From JABDKJ01 sp964609215 (GTDB lineage Bacteria > Bacteroidota > Bacteroidia > Flavobacteriales_D > JABDKJ01): a stretch of DNA of 64,000 nucleotides. Where the stretch lies: NCBI GenBank assembly GCA_964609215.1, contig CAZSQZ010000001.1:1-64000 (forward strand), written 5' to 3'. A program made the position numbers and the translations under genes. The notes beneath the pieces were generated by a model. It did no database searches and was not told where the DNA came from. It was given only the letters and a program-made list of their open reading frames with translations. Positions 1 to 10,563 of this stretch are shown here, piece after piece (positions within the stretch are counted from its first letter, which is position 1; each line of letters begins with the position of its first letter).

Positions 1-328
1 TTTGCAGAGTATAGGTTCCTGCTGTTAATGTGTTTAGATCCTCAGTATCATCAAAGTCTCCGGTGCCATCATTGTCCCAATCGAACACTAATGTACCCGT
101 TCCTCCCACTGGACTTATATCAATTGAACCCGTAGAGGCACCATTACAATCTATATTGGTTACTGAAGCATTAAAGGTAAGTGGATTATAGCATTCTGAA
201 TCAGCACAGTCAATAAAGCCATCTGAATCATTATCAATAAGATCACCACAAATTTCCTGCGCGTTACAAAGGCCGCTATACATAAGTATAAAGAACCCTA
301 CAACTATATACTGAGATATTAATTTCAA
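1..328 (-). CDS. Secreted MopE/SprB-repeat protein, N-terminal fragment (runs off left edge)
   Basis: The minus-strand frame is open from 328 to the window edge (109 codons plus one base). The best start is a TTG at 328-326, which gives a clean signal peptide (MKLISQYIVVGFFILMYSGL, then CNA^Q). The only in-frame ATG lies inside the hydrophobic core. After cleavage comes a MopE-like acidic Cys motif (CGDLIDNDSDGFIDCADSEC, about residues 26-45). The start of a SprB-type repeat follows (IDCNGASTGSIDISPVGG... then FDWDNDGTGDFDD...LTAGTYTL). SprB repeats are known from long surface adhesins exported by the T9SS. The C-terminus is outside the window, so the CTD type cannot be seen. It is shorter than 60 codons from its first ATG, so simple ATG-based ORF finders miss it. 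Family assignment is fairly secure; the exact start is inferred. Confidence 0.72.
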   Translation of the reverse strand, partial: MKLISQYIVVGFFILMYSGLCNAQEICGDLIDNDSDGFIDCADSECYNPLTFNASVTNIDCNGASTGSIDISPVGGTGTLVFDWDNDGTGDFDDTEDLNTLTAGTYTLQ

Positions 329-582
329 ATCTTTAAGGTGGTATATGCAATCGAATGTTAGGTTAACTGCACATAGTTTTTATCTGTTTTACTGAAAATA
401 GTTAAACAAGGTTGCTCGATTGGTAGATTAATTTGATGTTTAAAACAAATTATTAGAACGAAAAATTAATTATGATTTACAGAATATTAATTCCTTATTG
501 CATTGAAGACATAGTAAATAAAATACTTCAAAATAGAACAATAAAAGGCATATTAAGCATCAAAATTAATTTGGACTTTAGC

Positions 583-2210
583 TTACTGACTACCCACATA
601 ATCATGAGGTAGGGTAATACCGTATTTTAGAGCTAAATAGGATTGTATTTTTTGGCGATCGGCTTCTGTCACAGATTCACTTCCAAGATTATTATGGTAA
701 ACTATCAATTCCGATATTTGCCCTGTAAAATATTGACTTGCTCCGTTTGTTCCACTTGAACCTAAATAGAAATTATTGTTGACTCCTGAATCTAAATTCT
801 CATCAAATAAAAATGTATGAACTGACTCCCCATTAACAAAAACCTCGGATGAAGAAGGACTTCCACCTACATTATCCTCCTCATCTAAAACTATTGATGT
901 TAAGTGGGTATAGGCTCCATAAAGTTCCGGAATTGGTGTATTGGTAAAATTTCCATTTCCAAAGCCTCCATCATAAATAACTATATTATTTAATCCGCCT
1001 CCTTGATTTCCATAAATTCCCATTGTATTAGAGGAGTTAGCTGGGGTATAAACGCAAAATATGGTTACATGTTGGTCAGGATCATCAAAAACCAATTGTG
1101 GAAGGTTTGAAAAAACCGCGTCATCTCCATCAAATTCGATTGTCTGATTGAAATTCTGTCCGATTGAGACAAGGCTAGGATTACCAACTACTGTTGCATC
1201 ATTGCCGTATTGAGATTGATCTTCCCATAGCAAAGGACTAAATCCAACATCTGCCTTTAACCATAGAATTAAATTATCCTGAACGTTTGCTGGATAGGCC
1301 TCATCAACACGACCATCTCCATTATCGTCTATATTATTATTGCAATCTTCAACTTCTCCAGGGCAACCGCAACTTACCCAAGTTACAGATGGTTCTATGG
1401 TACCCGAATTGAAATCTACAAATGGTGCGCTTAAAGGAGGTGTTATATCTACAATAGCCACATTACCTTCAATTAATGCGGAAGTGTTATTTACATATGT
1501 CGAATTTGTGGCTGTTATTGTGCCACAATTAAGCCCTGTTATTGTGCCTTGCAAACTCCAATCTACACTATTAATACATCCTCCATCGATGATTAGTTGC
1601 TTGTTAGATCTTACTCTAAAATCATCTGTTAATTGCACCCTCCCCTGATTTGTATATAATCCATTTATATCCAAACGATCTGCATCATGAACTCCAGTTA
1701 AATGATTAGTCATTGATGAACTAGAATTAACTATTATTGAGCCTGTTGAATTAATATCAGCGTGATTATTTATATGACCAGATACTGAGACATTAATATT
1801 ATTTCCTATATAGGTATTGTAATTATTTAAAACCGAAGAAGAAGTAATTGTAATAGAGGTAGGAATCTGAAGTATTCCATAATTGTCAAAGACAGTGGAA
1901 TGGGATAATGTCCAAAAATTAGTCATTATCATGGTTCCATTATTGAGAATATAGCTGCCTGGAGTGGATGAATTGAATATTAAGGAGAATGTTTGCGGGT
2001 TATCTGCACAATTCTCTAATTCCCCCCATAAAGCCGAATGATTCCTGTAAAATCCGCAGTGGGACCAAGACATATTTTTTGTCCTGTATTGATAGTATAA
2101 ATAGAGGCGTCTGGTCCTGAAATAGTTGTGGTGCAACTTGAACATTGAGCTTGAACTACTGATAATAACGCAAAAAAGCAAATGAAACTAATTATTCTTG
2201 AATTGATCAT
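583..2210 (-). pseudogene. Secreted lectin-like (DUF8202-type) protein, frameshifted at a homopolymer
   Basis: Two overlapping frames form one protein. The first starts at 2210 with a good signal peptide (MINSRIISFICFFALLSVVQ, AQ^C) and stops near 2016 after ...FTGIIRLYGGN. The second, from about 2025 to 583, continues the logical sequence as GELENCADNPQTF. They join if the six-base C run on the plus strand (2022-2027) had one more base. The restored product is about 540 residues. It has a Ser/Asn-rich beta-rich region (to about 260), a MopE-like motif (DCNNNIDDNGDGRVDEAYP) and a concanavalin/LamG-like module (ILWLKADVGF ... IQSYLALKYGITL), which I recall as DUF8202. It ends only about eight residues after that motif and has no T9SS CTD. 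Its C-terminal half is paralogous to the next protein. The lesion could be real, phase-variable or a sequencing error. Confidence 0.7.
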
Positions 2211-2445
2211 AAAAAATTTATCACTTCTTGTGCTAATTTGATCATTTCTTTCTAAAATAATTTGTTAGTGCTCCTAATTAAAAATGAAAGCAATGCACAA
2301 ATGTTTTATTAATTCAACATTTCAAATAGAACTTTTTGAATAGTCTGAAATGAATTAAAGCACTAGTGTCTAATACGAATAGATTAAACTATTGTTACTG
2401 GAAAGAGACTATCCAAACAGCAAGAAAAGCTGAATTCAAATAAAT

Positions 2446-5400
2446 CTACTGACTCCCAATGTAGCTGTTATTCAATGAAATTCCATATTTTATTGCTAAA
2501 TAGGATTCTATTTTCTGGATTTCATCTGAAGAAACAGATTCTGTTCCATTTGAAGTATGGTAAATAATTAATTCTAAAATTTCTCCTTCAAAATTTTGAC
2601 TAGAAGGATTAGTTCCACTTAAACCCAAATAAAAGTCAGGATTTACCGAAGCACTTCCATCTTCATTATAAACTAAGGACTGGACCTGATCTCCATTTAC
2701 AAAAACCGATGAGCTATTTGTAGTCCCTGAAACCCCATCTTCTTCATCATAAACCACAGTTGATAAATGCGGTGAATTGCCGAATAACTCAGGAATGGGT
2801 GTGCCAGAAGTTGAGCCATTTCCTATTCCGCCATTATATATCATGATATTATTTAATCCTCCTGCTTGATTTCCATAAACTCCAATGGAAGTTAAAGTAG
2901 TTGAGGGCTTATAAACACAAAATATGGTCAGGTGATTTGTTGGATCTTCAAATACCAGTTCCGGCAAATCAAATACCGTATGATTGTTTCCATTGTATTG
3001 AACTCCTGGATTAAAATTTAGGGAGCTAACTGAAACTGGATTATTTATATTGGTTCCATCATTATTGTTAGGGCTTTGATCTTCCCATGTTGTAGCTAAA
3101 AAACCTTGATCTGCTTTTACCCATAAGAGTAAGTTTTCTTCTATTTCGGCTGGGTATGGTTCATCTATTCTACCATCACCGTTATCATCTACACCATTTC
3201 CACAAATTTCAAACGCCACTATAATACGTGATTTAGACAATTCAGATGTGTTTTCTGGCATTCCACCGTTTATATTGCTTGCTGTTAAACTCACATATTC
3301 GCCAGTTGAAAGTCCTACAAAACTTTCAGAAATAACTGCTAATCCAGCTGCGTTTGTAGTCACGTTAGAAGCACCTATGAAAGTCTCTCCTTCACCATGA
3401 TCAGAGGAATCAATTGATAAGGAAGTATAGAATTCTATTCTGAAATCGGAATTTGGAGTTGAATTCAAAATTGCCTCAATTGTGGTAGAACCAGTGCTAT
3501 ATAATATATCCGTAATGAACGGAAAATTTTGTAAATCATTTGGACCAGAATCTGAATCGTCAACATCATTGCTACTTACTCCATTATTTCCCAAATCTAT
3601 TGCCAAATCTCCATTTTCACCAAACTCATTGCCTAAAATAGGATTTGATACGGCACCTGAAAAAACAGCTACTCCATCAAAGTTGTTGTTTCTTATTGTG
3701 TTTCCCATTCCAGTGAGGATTCCTCCAATTTTGTTGTCATTGGCTGTACCATCAATTTCAATACCATGTTGGCCATTTCCAAGAGGATCCCCATTTGTAT
3801 CAACACCTATCCAATTTCCAACTACTTCATTATTGTTTGAAGAACCGGTTATCCGAATTCCATGGGCTGCATTTCCACTGATTAAATTTCTTCCTTGAAC
3901 TGATCCGTCCCCAACTGAAATGTTATTTGCATTGTTGTCAATTAAAATTCCATTATCATCATTTGGGATTGCATTAAGACCATTGCTTGTTGTGCCGATA
4001 TAGTTTCCTAATATTGAATGAAAGGCTCCTAAAACTCTAATTCCTGAATCATTGTTTCCACTAATTGTATTTCCTTGACCTAATATTAAACCACCTATTT
4101 TATGGCCTCCTCCTTCTATTTCAACTCCATCTCCTGAATTTCCTCTATCACTAATTCCCGCTGGATCTAGTCCAATAGTATTTCCATAAACGTTCACATT
4201 ATTGCAACTCGCATTGATTTTTATTCCACTTAAACCATTTGAAGAAATTACATTTCCTTCTCCAGAGATCCCACCAATAGTATTTCCTGAGATATTTTGA
4301 AAGACGTAAACCCCATAGTAAAAATTGCCCAATGGATCACCATTGACATCCACACCAATATAATTACCCTGAACCAAGTTTCCATTAGTGGTATTTCCAA
4401 TACTAGCCAATTGAATTCCATCACCCCCATTTCCTGATATGATATTACGCAAGCTTGAATTAGAACCTCCAATTTGATTGTTTCGAGGGCCATTAAAAAG
4501 TGAAATTCCATCATCGTCATTTCCAAGATCGATTGTTCCCGTGATATCTGTGCCAATATAGTTTCCAATAATACTATTGTTTTCAGAAGTAGATTCATTC
4601 AATGCTACTCCAATGCTTGCGTTTCCAGAAATAATATTTCTATGATCAGCTGTATTTCCGCCAATTACATTTCCATGCGAATCCGTCAATGCAATTCCGA
4701 CACCTGCATTTCCTTTATCGACTGTTCCTGATTCATCCAGACCAATTATATTTCCAGTTATTTGGTTATCGCAATTTGTACATGAAGGTGACCAAATGTC
4801 AATACCACTACCTAAATTTCCAGAAATTACATTATGCTCTTCGGCTCCAATTCCTCCTATTGTTGTGCTTACTGCCTGCTCCACATCAATACCATCAAAT
4901 CCATTTGGAATAAGCGTTGTACCATCTATCCCCAGACCGATGTAGTTTCCCATTATTGTATTACCTGAAACCATATTTCCAGCTAATGAGATTCCATTAA
5001 AAGTATTTCCAGATATTAATAATCTTGAATCTGCTCTTCCTTCACCTATAATGTTATTACTGGCACCATTTTCAATTCTAATTCCATTTGCTCCATTGGC
5101 GATTTGCTGGAGACCGCTAATATCTGTTCCTATGTGAATATCATTTAATTCAATTCCAGTGCTTGATGCCCCAGATATAAGAATTCCATTTTGTCCATTT
5201 CCAGAAATCACCATTGTTTCTTCCCACCTTCTTCCGATGGTGCAGTCAGGAGCGTTATCAATAAGGATTCCATGACGGTTATTCCCGCCAGAGGTAGTTC
5301 CATCAGGATACACCCCTACATAACAATCAAATACGGAATTATCATTTTTGACTATCTCAATTCCATTCCCATCAAAATTGACAATTGAAATAGCTGATAT

Positions 5401-7011
5401 GGTACAAAAGGCTCTATTTATGTATATTCCATCCGCCCCAAAACCTGCTCCGGATCCATCTAATATTACCTGAGGAAAAGAGGAATGATCTGGCTCACTC
5501 CACCCGTCAATAAATATATGTTCTGTCAGAGGTGGAAGCGGTGCAGTTAAAGAAATGGTAACTGGGCTGCTACTTGGCAGATCAAACACAATATGATTGC
5601 TACCCCAATTGGTAATTTGATTGTTTGAGGCTAGTATTGCTTCTCTCAAGGAAATACCATCTGCTCCTGGAGATGAAATTAATTCTAGCACCGAAGATGT
5701 ATTCCCATTGACCACATCATTATTGTTCGTGACTTCTAGCTTTCCGAAAGTTAAGGTGTAGTTCTCAGCTAACTCGGAAGTAGATTTATTGAAGTTATTG
5801 GTAATGGAAGCTGATATTTTTGTGCCTGAAGGAACCGCTAGTCCTCTTCCAAAACTAAGCATGCCTTGGGCAATTCCAGCTCCATCAGTATCTATCCAAT
5901 TTCTTCCTAACCATTCTACGGCATCTCCATGGTCACTCCCATTTGCAGAACCAACTCTGTACCAATTGATTTGATATGTTGTATTGGGTAGTCCTTCATA
6001 ATATAACTCAGCATAAATTGCAGAACTATTATCTGTAACTCCTTGAAGTATTGTGGGATAATTAATCAAACTATTTGGTCCAGTATCTCCATCTCCTGCA
6101 TCGTTCAAAGTCAATCCATCACCATTCAAATCTATGGGAATGGTTCCAAGGTTAAACATTCTATTTGCCAATATTTCTATTCCGCTTGTTGTTGCACCTA
6201 CAATGCGAATAGCTTCTTGAACGGTTCCAGTTATTATATTATGATTACGGCTATTAGCAACTTCTCCAACTTTATTAGAATTTGCGCCTGAGTTAAATTC
6301 TATACCAACGTTTATGCCTCCAATTGTTGTAGAGCCATCGGAAGCCATTCCTATGAAATTACCAATTATATTATTGCTTGTAGCTGAATTACCTGAATAC
6401 AGCACCGCAGAATTGCCAGAACAGCCAGAAATAATATTGCGTCCTGCACTTGATGTATTTCCAATGAAATTACTATTTGAGTAAATTCTTATTTGATTAT
6501 TACTACCTGATGATAAGGAACCTGCATTGTTAACACCAATTAAATTTCCAAGTATACTGTTGCCATTTGAACCCACTTGTATCTCTATTGCAGCATTATC
6601 AAAATTGTGAATATTCAAACCTTCTATTTGTGAGTCCGAACTTCCACTTGTAAGGGTAAGCCCAATGAACGATTGTCCCCCTCCATCAATGGCTATATTT
6701 AGTACACCATTAAAAATAAAATTTTCTGAGTTTCTTAAGCTTCCTGTTTGGGTATATCCATCTATATGTATTTCATCTGTTATTGTTGGTAAAGCCGTTG
6801 TCAATAAGATAGTCTGTAGACCAGCACCGGGGATATTAAAGATTATATTATCCGCACCAGAATTAGCATTAGCGTCTAGAATTGCTTGTCTTAGGGATCC
6901 AGATCCTGAATTATTGGTATTGGTAACTATATAATTAGCTGCAGGAAGAGAAAGTACTCCCAAAGCAAAACATAGAAAAAGTATTAGATCCTTCAAATCC
7001 CGTATGTGCAC
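2446..7011 (-). CDS. Secreted right-handed beta-helix protein with lectin-like C-terminal module
   Basis: This 1,521-residue exported protein has a signal peptide in the first ~25 residues. The longest frame starts with GTG at 7011; a TTG at 6996 (KDLILFLCFALG...) would also give a good signal. Two modules each begin with a GSLRQAI/GISLREAI motif (about residues 38 and 460). Long runs of Asn/Gly-rich beta-helix rungs follow (NNIIGN, GNYIGxxxxG, NIISGN), the pattern of parallel beta-helix proteins of the pectate-lyase-like superfamily. Near residue 1280 is a MopE-like motif (ICGNGVDDNGDGRIDEPYP), then a WVKAD...IESYLAIKYGISL lectin-like module. It stops after YIGSQ, the same point as its paralogue at 583-2210. 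No CHU_C or Por-secretion tail is visible, so export by T9SS is uncertain. A role in polysaccharide or surface binding is inference. Confidence 0.8.
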   Translation of the reverse strand: MHIRDLKDLILFLCFALGVLSLPAANYIVTNTNNSGSGSLRQAILDANANSGADNIIFNIPGAGLQTILLTTALPTITDEIHIDGYTQTGSLRNSENFIFNGVLNIAIDGGGQSFIGLTLTSGSSDSQIEGLNIHNFDNAAIEIQVGSNGNSILGNLIGVNNAGSLSSGSNNQIRIYSNSNFIGNTSSAGRNIISGCSGNSAVLYSGNSATSNNIIGNFIGMASDGSTTIGGINVGIEFNSGANSNKVGEVANSRNHNIITGTVQEAIRIVGATTSGIEILANRMFNLGTIPIDLNGDGLTLNDAGDGDTGPNSLINYPTILQGVTDNSSAIYAELYYEGLPNTTYQINWYRVGSANGSDHGDAVEWLGRNWIDTDGAGIAQGMLSFGRGLAVPSGTKISASITNNFNKSTSELAENYTLTFGKLEVTNNNDVVNGNTSSVLELISSPGADGISLREAILASNNQITNWGSNHIVFDLPSSSPVTISLTAPLPPLTEHIFIDGWSEPDHSSFPQVILDGSGAGFGADGIYINRAFCTISAISIVNFDGNGIEIVKNDNSVFDCYVGVYPDGTTSGGNNRHGILIDNAPDCTIGRRWEETMVISGNGQNGILISGASSTGIELNDIHIGTDISGLQQIANGANGIRIENGASNNIIGEGRADSRLLISGNTFNGISLAGNMVSGNTIMGNYIGLGIDGTTLIPNGFDGIDVEQAVSTTIGGIGAEEHNVISGNLGSGIDIWSPSCTNCDNQITGNIIGLDESGTVDKGNAGVGIALTDSHGNVIGGNTADHRNIISGNASIGVALNESTSENNSIIGNYIGTDITGTIDLGNDDDGISLFNGPRNNQIGGSNSSLRNIISGNGGDGIQLASIGNTTNGNLVQGNYIGVDVNGDPLGNFYYGVYVFQNISGNTIGGISGEGNVISSNGLSGIKINASCNNVNVYGNTIGLDPAGISDRGNSGDGVEIEGGGHKIGGLILGQGNTISGNNDSGIRVLGAFHSILGNYIGTTSNGLNAIPNDDNGILIDNNANNISVGDGSVQGRNLISGNAAHGIRITGSSNNNEVVGNWIGVDTNGDPLGNGQHGIEIDGTANDNKIGGILTGMGNTIRNNNFDGVAVFSGAVSNPILGNEFGENGDLAIDLGNNGVSSNDVDDSDSGPNDLQNFPFITDILYSTGSTTIEAILNSTPNSDFRIEFYTSLSIDSSDHGEGETFIGASNVTTNAAGLAVISESFVGLSTGEYVSLTASNINGGMPENTSELSKSRIIVAFEICGNGVDDNGDGRIDEPYPAEIEENLLLWVKADQGFLATTWEDQSPNNNDGTNINNPVSVSSLNFNPGVQYNGNNHTVFDLPELVFEDPTNHLTIFCVYKPSTTLTSIGVYGNQAGGLNNIMIYNGGIGNGSTSGTPIPELFGNSPHLSTVVYDEEDGVSGTTNSSSVFVNGDQVQSLVYNEDGSASVNPDFYLGLSGTNPSSQNFEGEILELIIYHTSNGTESVSSDEIQKIESYLAIKYGISLNNSYIGSQ

Positions 7012-7215
7012 GCAATAATTTATTTCTATTGGTTACGATTCTACAAGGAAGCTGTTACGTCTACAGGTTATTATTTATAGGTTAAAATTGGATTCTATAG
7101 AAAAATAAACTATTTATGTTGTAATAGTATTTTTTCTGGAGTATTCTGGTATAATTACCCAAATAGTATTTGTTGGTACTCAAAAAAGCTATTGAACCCA
7201 ATTAACTGATAAATA

Positions 7216-7248
7216 AAATAGGGGCTCCAAAGACTGGAAACCCTATTT
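7216..7248 (-). terminator. Rho-independent terminator after the OmpA-family gene
   Basis: Perfect 8-bp arms AAATAGGG (7216-7223) and CCCTATTT (7241-7248) enclose a loop with further TCC/GGA pairing. Read on the minus strand, the stem is followed by a T-rich run (TATTTATC). It lies 55 bases past the stop codon at 7303. Confidence 0.65.
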
Positions 7249-7302
7249 AAGATCATTGAAAACTCTTTCAGAATACCTGAAAAGGCTAAAGATTATATAA
7301 GT

Positions 7303-9480
7303 TTAGAATTTAACTATTTTAAACTCTGTCCTTCTATTGGCTTGATGTTCAGCATCAGAGCATTTCACTCCGTTTTTACATCTGTTTTTCAATTGGGTTT
7401 CTCCATATCCTCTTCCTGAAATTCTGCTAGAAGCGATTCCTTTTGAAACGATATAGGCTGCTGAAGATTTTGCTCTTCTATCACTCAAATCTGCATTGTA
7501 CTTATCTGAACCTCTTGAATCTGTATGTGAACCTAATTCAATAACGATCGTAGGGTTTTCATTCATAACCTTTACAATCTTATCCAATTCAACTGCTGCA
7601 TCTGGACGTATATTATCCTTGTTCAAATCAAAGAAAATGTTCTCAATCTCAAAGACTTTACCTACTTCTACAGTTTCAAAATTTAGATCCACGAACTTAT
7701 TGATTTCAATAATGCCTGGTTCCATTCCCATTGTGGTGAATTGACCGTTCTTTGCCAAATAACCTTGTTTTTCAAATCTTATCTTATAATCTGTATCTCC
7801 TTCTAATGGAAAATCTACTTTTCCCATTCCAGAGGTCATCTTAGCGTCTATTTCATTACCTTCTTTATCCATAAGAATTACTTTGAAGTCCTGAATAGGG
7901 GCACTTGTAGCTTTATCTTTAATTGTTCCTATAGCTCCAAATTTCATTTCAGCTAGGTATATATCTCCTTCATCAATTAAAGGGTCTGAAGGATTACAAG
8001 GTGTATTATTGGTTTGCGCTGTTGACCATCCCTCACCATTATTCACTTTAATCTTGTAATTGCATAGTTCTGGGTCTAAGTCAAAATCAAACTTTCCATC
8101 GTCACCTACAACCGTTTCTTCCAGAACATTTCCATTTGCATCGACTAAAATAGCTTTTGCTCCTTTTAATGGATTCTTATTTTCTTCATTTTTAATAACT
8201 CCAGTAATTGCCAATCTTGGCTTTGGATCCATAATGAATTTATAAATATCATCACTTCCTTGTCCACCGGGTCTATTAGAAGAAAAATACCCTTCTGTTT
8301 CATTTCTTAAAACCAAGGCAAAGTCATCCCATGCATCATTTAAAGGGTAACCCATATTCTCAACTGACCAGTTTGTTCCGGAACCGGTAGCTGCAAAGAC
8401 ATCTAAACCACCAAGACCAACATGTCCATTAGAAGCAAAATAAAGTGTACCATCTTCCGCAATGAATGGGAACATTTCATCTCCTTCAGTATTTACATCT
8501 CCACAGTTTACCGGAACACTCCACTCGCTAGAATCATCCAGAGAACATTTCCAAATGTCTTTACCTCCCATACCACCAGGCATATCAGAAGTAAAGTACA
8601 TTGTTTTACCATCTTTGGTTAAGGTTGGGTGTCCAACACTGTATTCATTGCTGTTATGAGGGAATTTCAATTCATTGCTCCATTCGCCATTTACGTCCTT
8701 GCTTACAGAATAAATCTTAAGATTAATTACTTGTTCAGTTGTTTTACCTACTTTCTTCTCATAGTAGTTATTTCTTGTAAACCAAATGGTTTCCCCATTG
8801 GGCGAAAAGCAAGATCCACCTTCATGGTACTTTGTGTTTAATTTGCCATTCACAAGCTGAGGATTTTGAACATTTCCTTCTGTGGTTAATTGTCCTTCAT
8901 ATAAATCTAGAAAAGACCTATTGTTCCAACTGTGTTTTCTTCTTGTGGTTGGTAAAACACTTCTGTTGGAGGCGAAAACCAATTTATTTCCATAAACGGA
9001 AGGCCCCCAATCCATTCCTGGAGTATTAATATTTAGGGCTGTTATATTATATCTATCAGCATTTTTCTTTAAATCTACCTCGTAGTTCCCAGCCGTATTG
9101 TGCTTAATAGCTCTACTGTCAGAACCAACTGCACTTGCAAATTTTGACATCCAGGTTTTAGATTCAGAATAATTTCCAACTGTTTTTAAATTTTGAGCAT
9201 AGTTCAAATAATCAGAAGGGACAGAACCTTCCATTTGAACCAATTGAGCATAGTACTTACTTGCTTCTTCAAAAGCTCTTATTTTCTCGTAACTGTCCGC
9301 AAGATTCCTCAGAACCATTGGATCCTTTACATCTTTTTCTACCGCATATTCATAAAGATCAATAGCCTTAGCATAAGCCATGTTATCATACATTTTATGT
9401 GCCTGTTTAACAACTCCGTTCTGAGCAAAAGAAAAACTGGTTACTAACAGTACTAGTGCGATTAAAATTTCTTTTTTCAT
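7303..9480 (-). CDS. TPR / PD40 beta-propeller / OmpA-family cell-wall-anchoring protein (PorE-like)
   Basis: It probably tethers an outer-membrane T9SS or adhesin complex to peptidoglycan. I start it at 9480 (MKKEILIALVLLVTSFSFAQ), which gives a compact signal peptide; an upstream ATG at 9498 adds six residues. Domains follow in order: TPR-like helices (about 25-125), a PD40/WD40-like beta-propeller (about 150-420, with SPNGETIWFTRN, SDMPGGMGGKDIW, SNGHVGLGGLDVF, SSNRPGGQGSDDIY blades), carboxypeptidase-regulatory-like folds (about 430-610) and a C-terminal OmpA domain (FFDLNKDNIRPDA ... ELGSHTDSRGSDKYNADLS.RRAKS). The Asp and Arg that bind diaminopimelate are present. This matches the order in PorE, but no lipobox Cys is seen, unlike the PorE lipoprotein. 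It follows PorP/SprF as the last gene of a cassette and has a close paralogue at 18790-21048. Confidence 0.88.
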   Translation of the reverse strand: MKKEILIALVLLVTSFSFAQNGVVKQAHKMYDNMAYAKAIDLYEYAVEKDVKDPMVLRNLADSYEKIRAFEEASKYYAQLVQMEGSVPSDYLNYAQNLKTVGNYSESKTWMSKFASAVGSDSRAIKHNTAGNYEVDLKKNADRYNITALNINTPGMDWGPSVYGNKLVFASNRSVLPTTRRKHSWNNRSFLDLYEGQLTTEGNVQNPQLVNGKLNTKYHEGGSCFSPNGETIWFTRNNYYEKKVGKTTEQVINLKIYSVSKDVNGEWSNELKFPHNSNEYSVGHPTLTKDGKTMYFTSDMPGGMGGKDIWKCSLDDSSEWSVPVNCGDVNTEGDEMFPFIAEDGTLYFASNGHVGLGGLDVFAATGSGTNWSVENMGYPLNDAWDDFALVLRNETEGYFSSNRPGGQGSDDIYKFIMDPKPRLAITGVIKNEENKNPLKGAKAILVDANGNVLEETVVGDDGKFDFDLDPELCNYKIKVNNGEGWSTAQTNNTPCNPSDPLIDEGDIYLAEMKFGAIGTIKDKATSAPIQDFKVILMDKEGNEIDAKMTSGMGKVDFPLEGDTDYKIRFEKQGYLAKNGQFTTMGMEPGIIEINKFVDLNFETVEVGKVFEIENIFFDLNKDNIRPDAAVELDKIVKVMNENPTIVIELGSHTDSRGSDKYNADLSDRRAKSSAAYIVSKGIASSRISGRGYGETQLKNRCKNGVKCSDAEHQANRRTEFKIVKF

Positions 9481-9619
9481 TGTGATCATCGGTTTCATTT
9501 TTGAATGCCGTTCTATTCAATTAATAAGCAATGTTCAATTTAGAGATAGCCATTTTCTTAAAAACGAATTTCTTCTAAAGTTATCATCCTCAATTTGTTG
9601 AAGGCAATTCTATTAAAAA

Positions 9620-10540
9620 TTAAAAATATCTTGGTGACATTAGATTTTCCTTATTAAAGTTGAAATCATAGCTAAGCATAATTTCATGGGAACCAGAATT
9701 GTATCCTGATAGGCCTCCTGTTTGAAAATCATAAGCGTATCCCACTCTAAAAAAGTCTTGAACGAGATAACTTGCATTGATTCCCATACTTTCAGAATCT
9801 CTAAATGCTGCTCCTACCCAGAACTTATCAAAGAATAAGACATTGGCAGTAATATCAAATGAATTTACTCCCATTTCTTCAACCCTAAATAAAGCAGCTG
9901 GTTTTAACTTTATAACGGGATTTAGCTCGAATACGTATCCACCCATTAGGTAGAAATGTCTTCTAATATCTCCGTTATCCACATTGTTAGAGGCTTCGTC
10001 TAGTTCCTGTTCCAAGATTCTAGGTGTGGAAATACCCACAAAGTGTTTTTGACTGTGCCACCAAGCGCCTATTCCAAAATTTGGAAGTGGTGCATTGCTG
10101 ATATCGGACATAAAAAGCGGGTCGTTAATATCACCTATTCCCGCTAATTCGGCCTTCCATAAATCCAGTCCAGCTTTTAGACCTATGGCTAATTTTGAGG
10201 TTTCGGTTAGCTTAAATCGATAGGCTACATTTGCATTTACCGATGTAGATTCGGATGGCCCTAATTTATCGTGAATTACATCTAATCCTAATGCAATTGC
10301 CTCATTTCCTAATGGTGTTTGAAAACTAAAGCTTTGCGTGCTTGGTCTTCCATCTAAGCCCACCCACTGCTCTCTTGCAAGAAGTGTTGCATTCATTACT
10401 TGATTGCTTCCAGCATAGGCTGGATTAACAATTAACTTATTCCAAAAATATTGACTGAACAAAGGGTCTTGTTGTCCGAAGGAAGTATTCATGCTTAGCA
10501 TAAATAAGATCCCAGTTAAAAGAATATATTTTCTCATCAT
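9620..10540 (-). CDS. PorP/SprF family type IX secretion outer-membrane protein
   Basis: About 306 residues, starting at 10540 (MMRKYILLTGILFMLSMNTS, cleaved before QQDP). A longer frame from 10585 would overlap the upstream adhesin by 22 bases and add a charged stretch, so I prefer the internal start. The diagnostic PorP/SprF N-terminal motif QQDPLFSQYFWNKLIVNPAYAGS is present, split here as FSQYFWNKLIVNPAYAGS. The rest alternates beta strands typical of a FadL-like 14-stranded barrel and ends in ...MSPRYF. SprF is known to be needed for secretion of the adhesin SprB. By position (23 bases after the CHU_C adhesin) this one should serve that adhesin. Nearly the same protein is found at 21162-22085. 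Confidence 0.92.
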   Translation of the reverse strand: MMRKYILLTGILFMLSMNTSFGQQDPLFSQYFWNKLIVNPAYAGSNQVMNATLLAREQWVGLDGRPSTQSFSFQTPLGNEAIALGLDVIHDKLGPSESTSVNANVAYRFKLTETSKLAIGLKAGLDLWKAELAGIGDINDPLFMSDISNAPLPNFGIGAWWHSQKHFVGISTPRILEQELDEASNNVDNGDIRRHFYLMGGYVFELNPVIKLKPAALFRVEEMGVNSFDITANVLFFDKFWVGAAFRDSESMGINASYLVQDFFRVGYAYDFQTGGLSGYNSGSHEIMLSYDFNFNKENLMSPRYF

Positions 10541-10563
10541 CGAAATGTTATTATCGTTTTTAT

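Noticed and set aside
5161..5400. Short plus-strand frames within the beta-helix gene
   Set aside because: Antisense to a well-supported coding frame with strong repeat structure; no features of their own.
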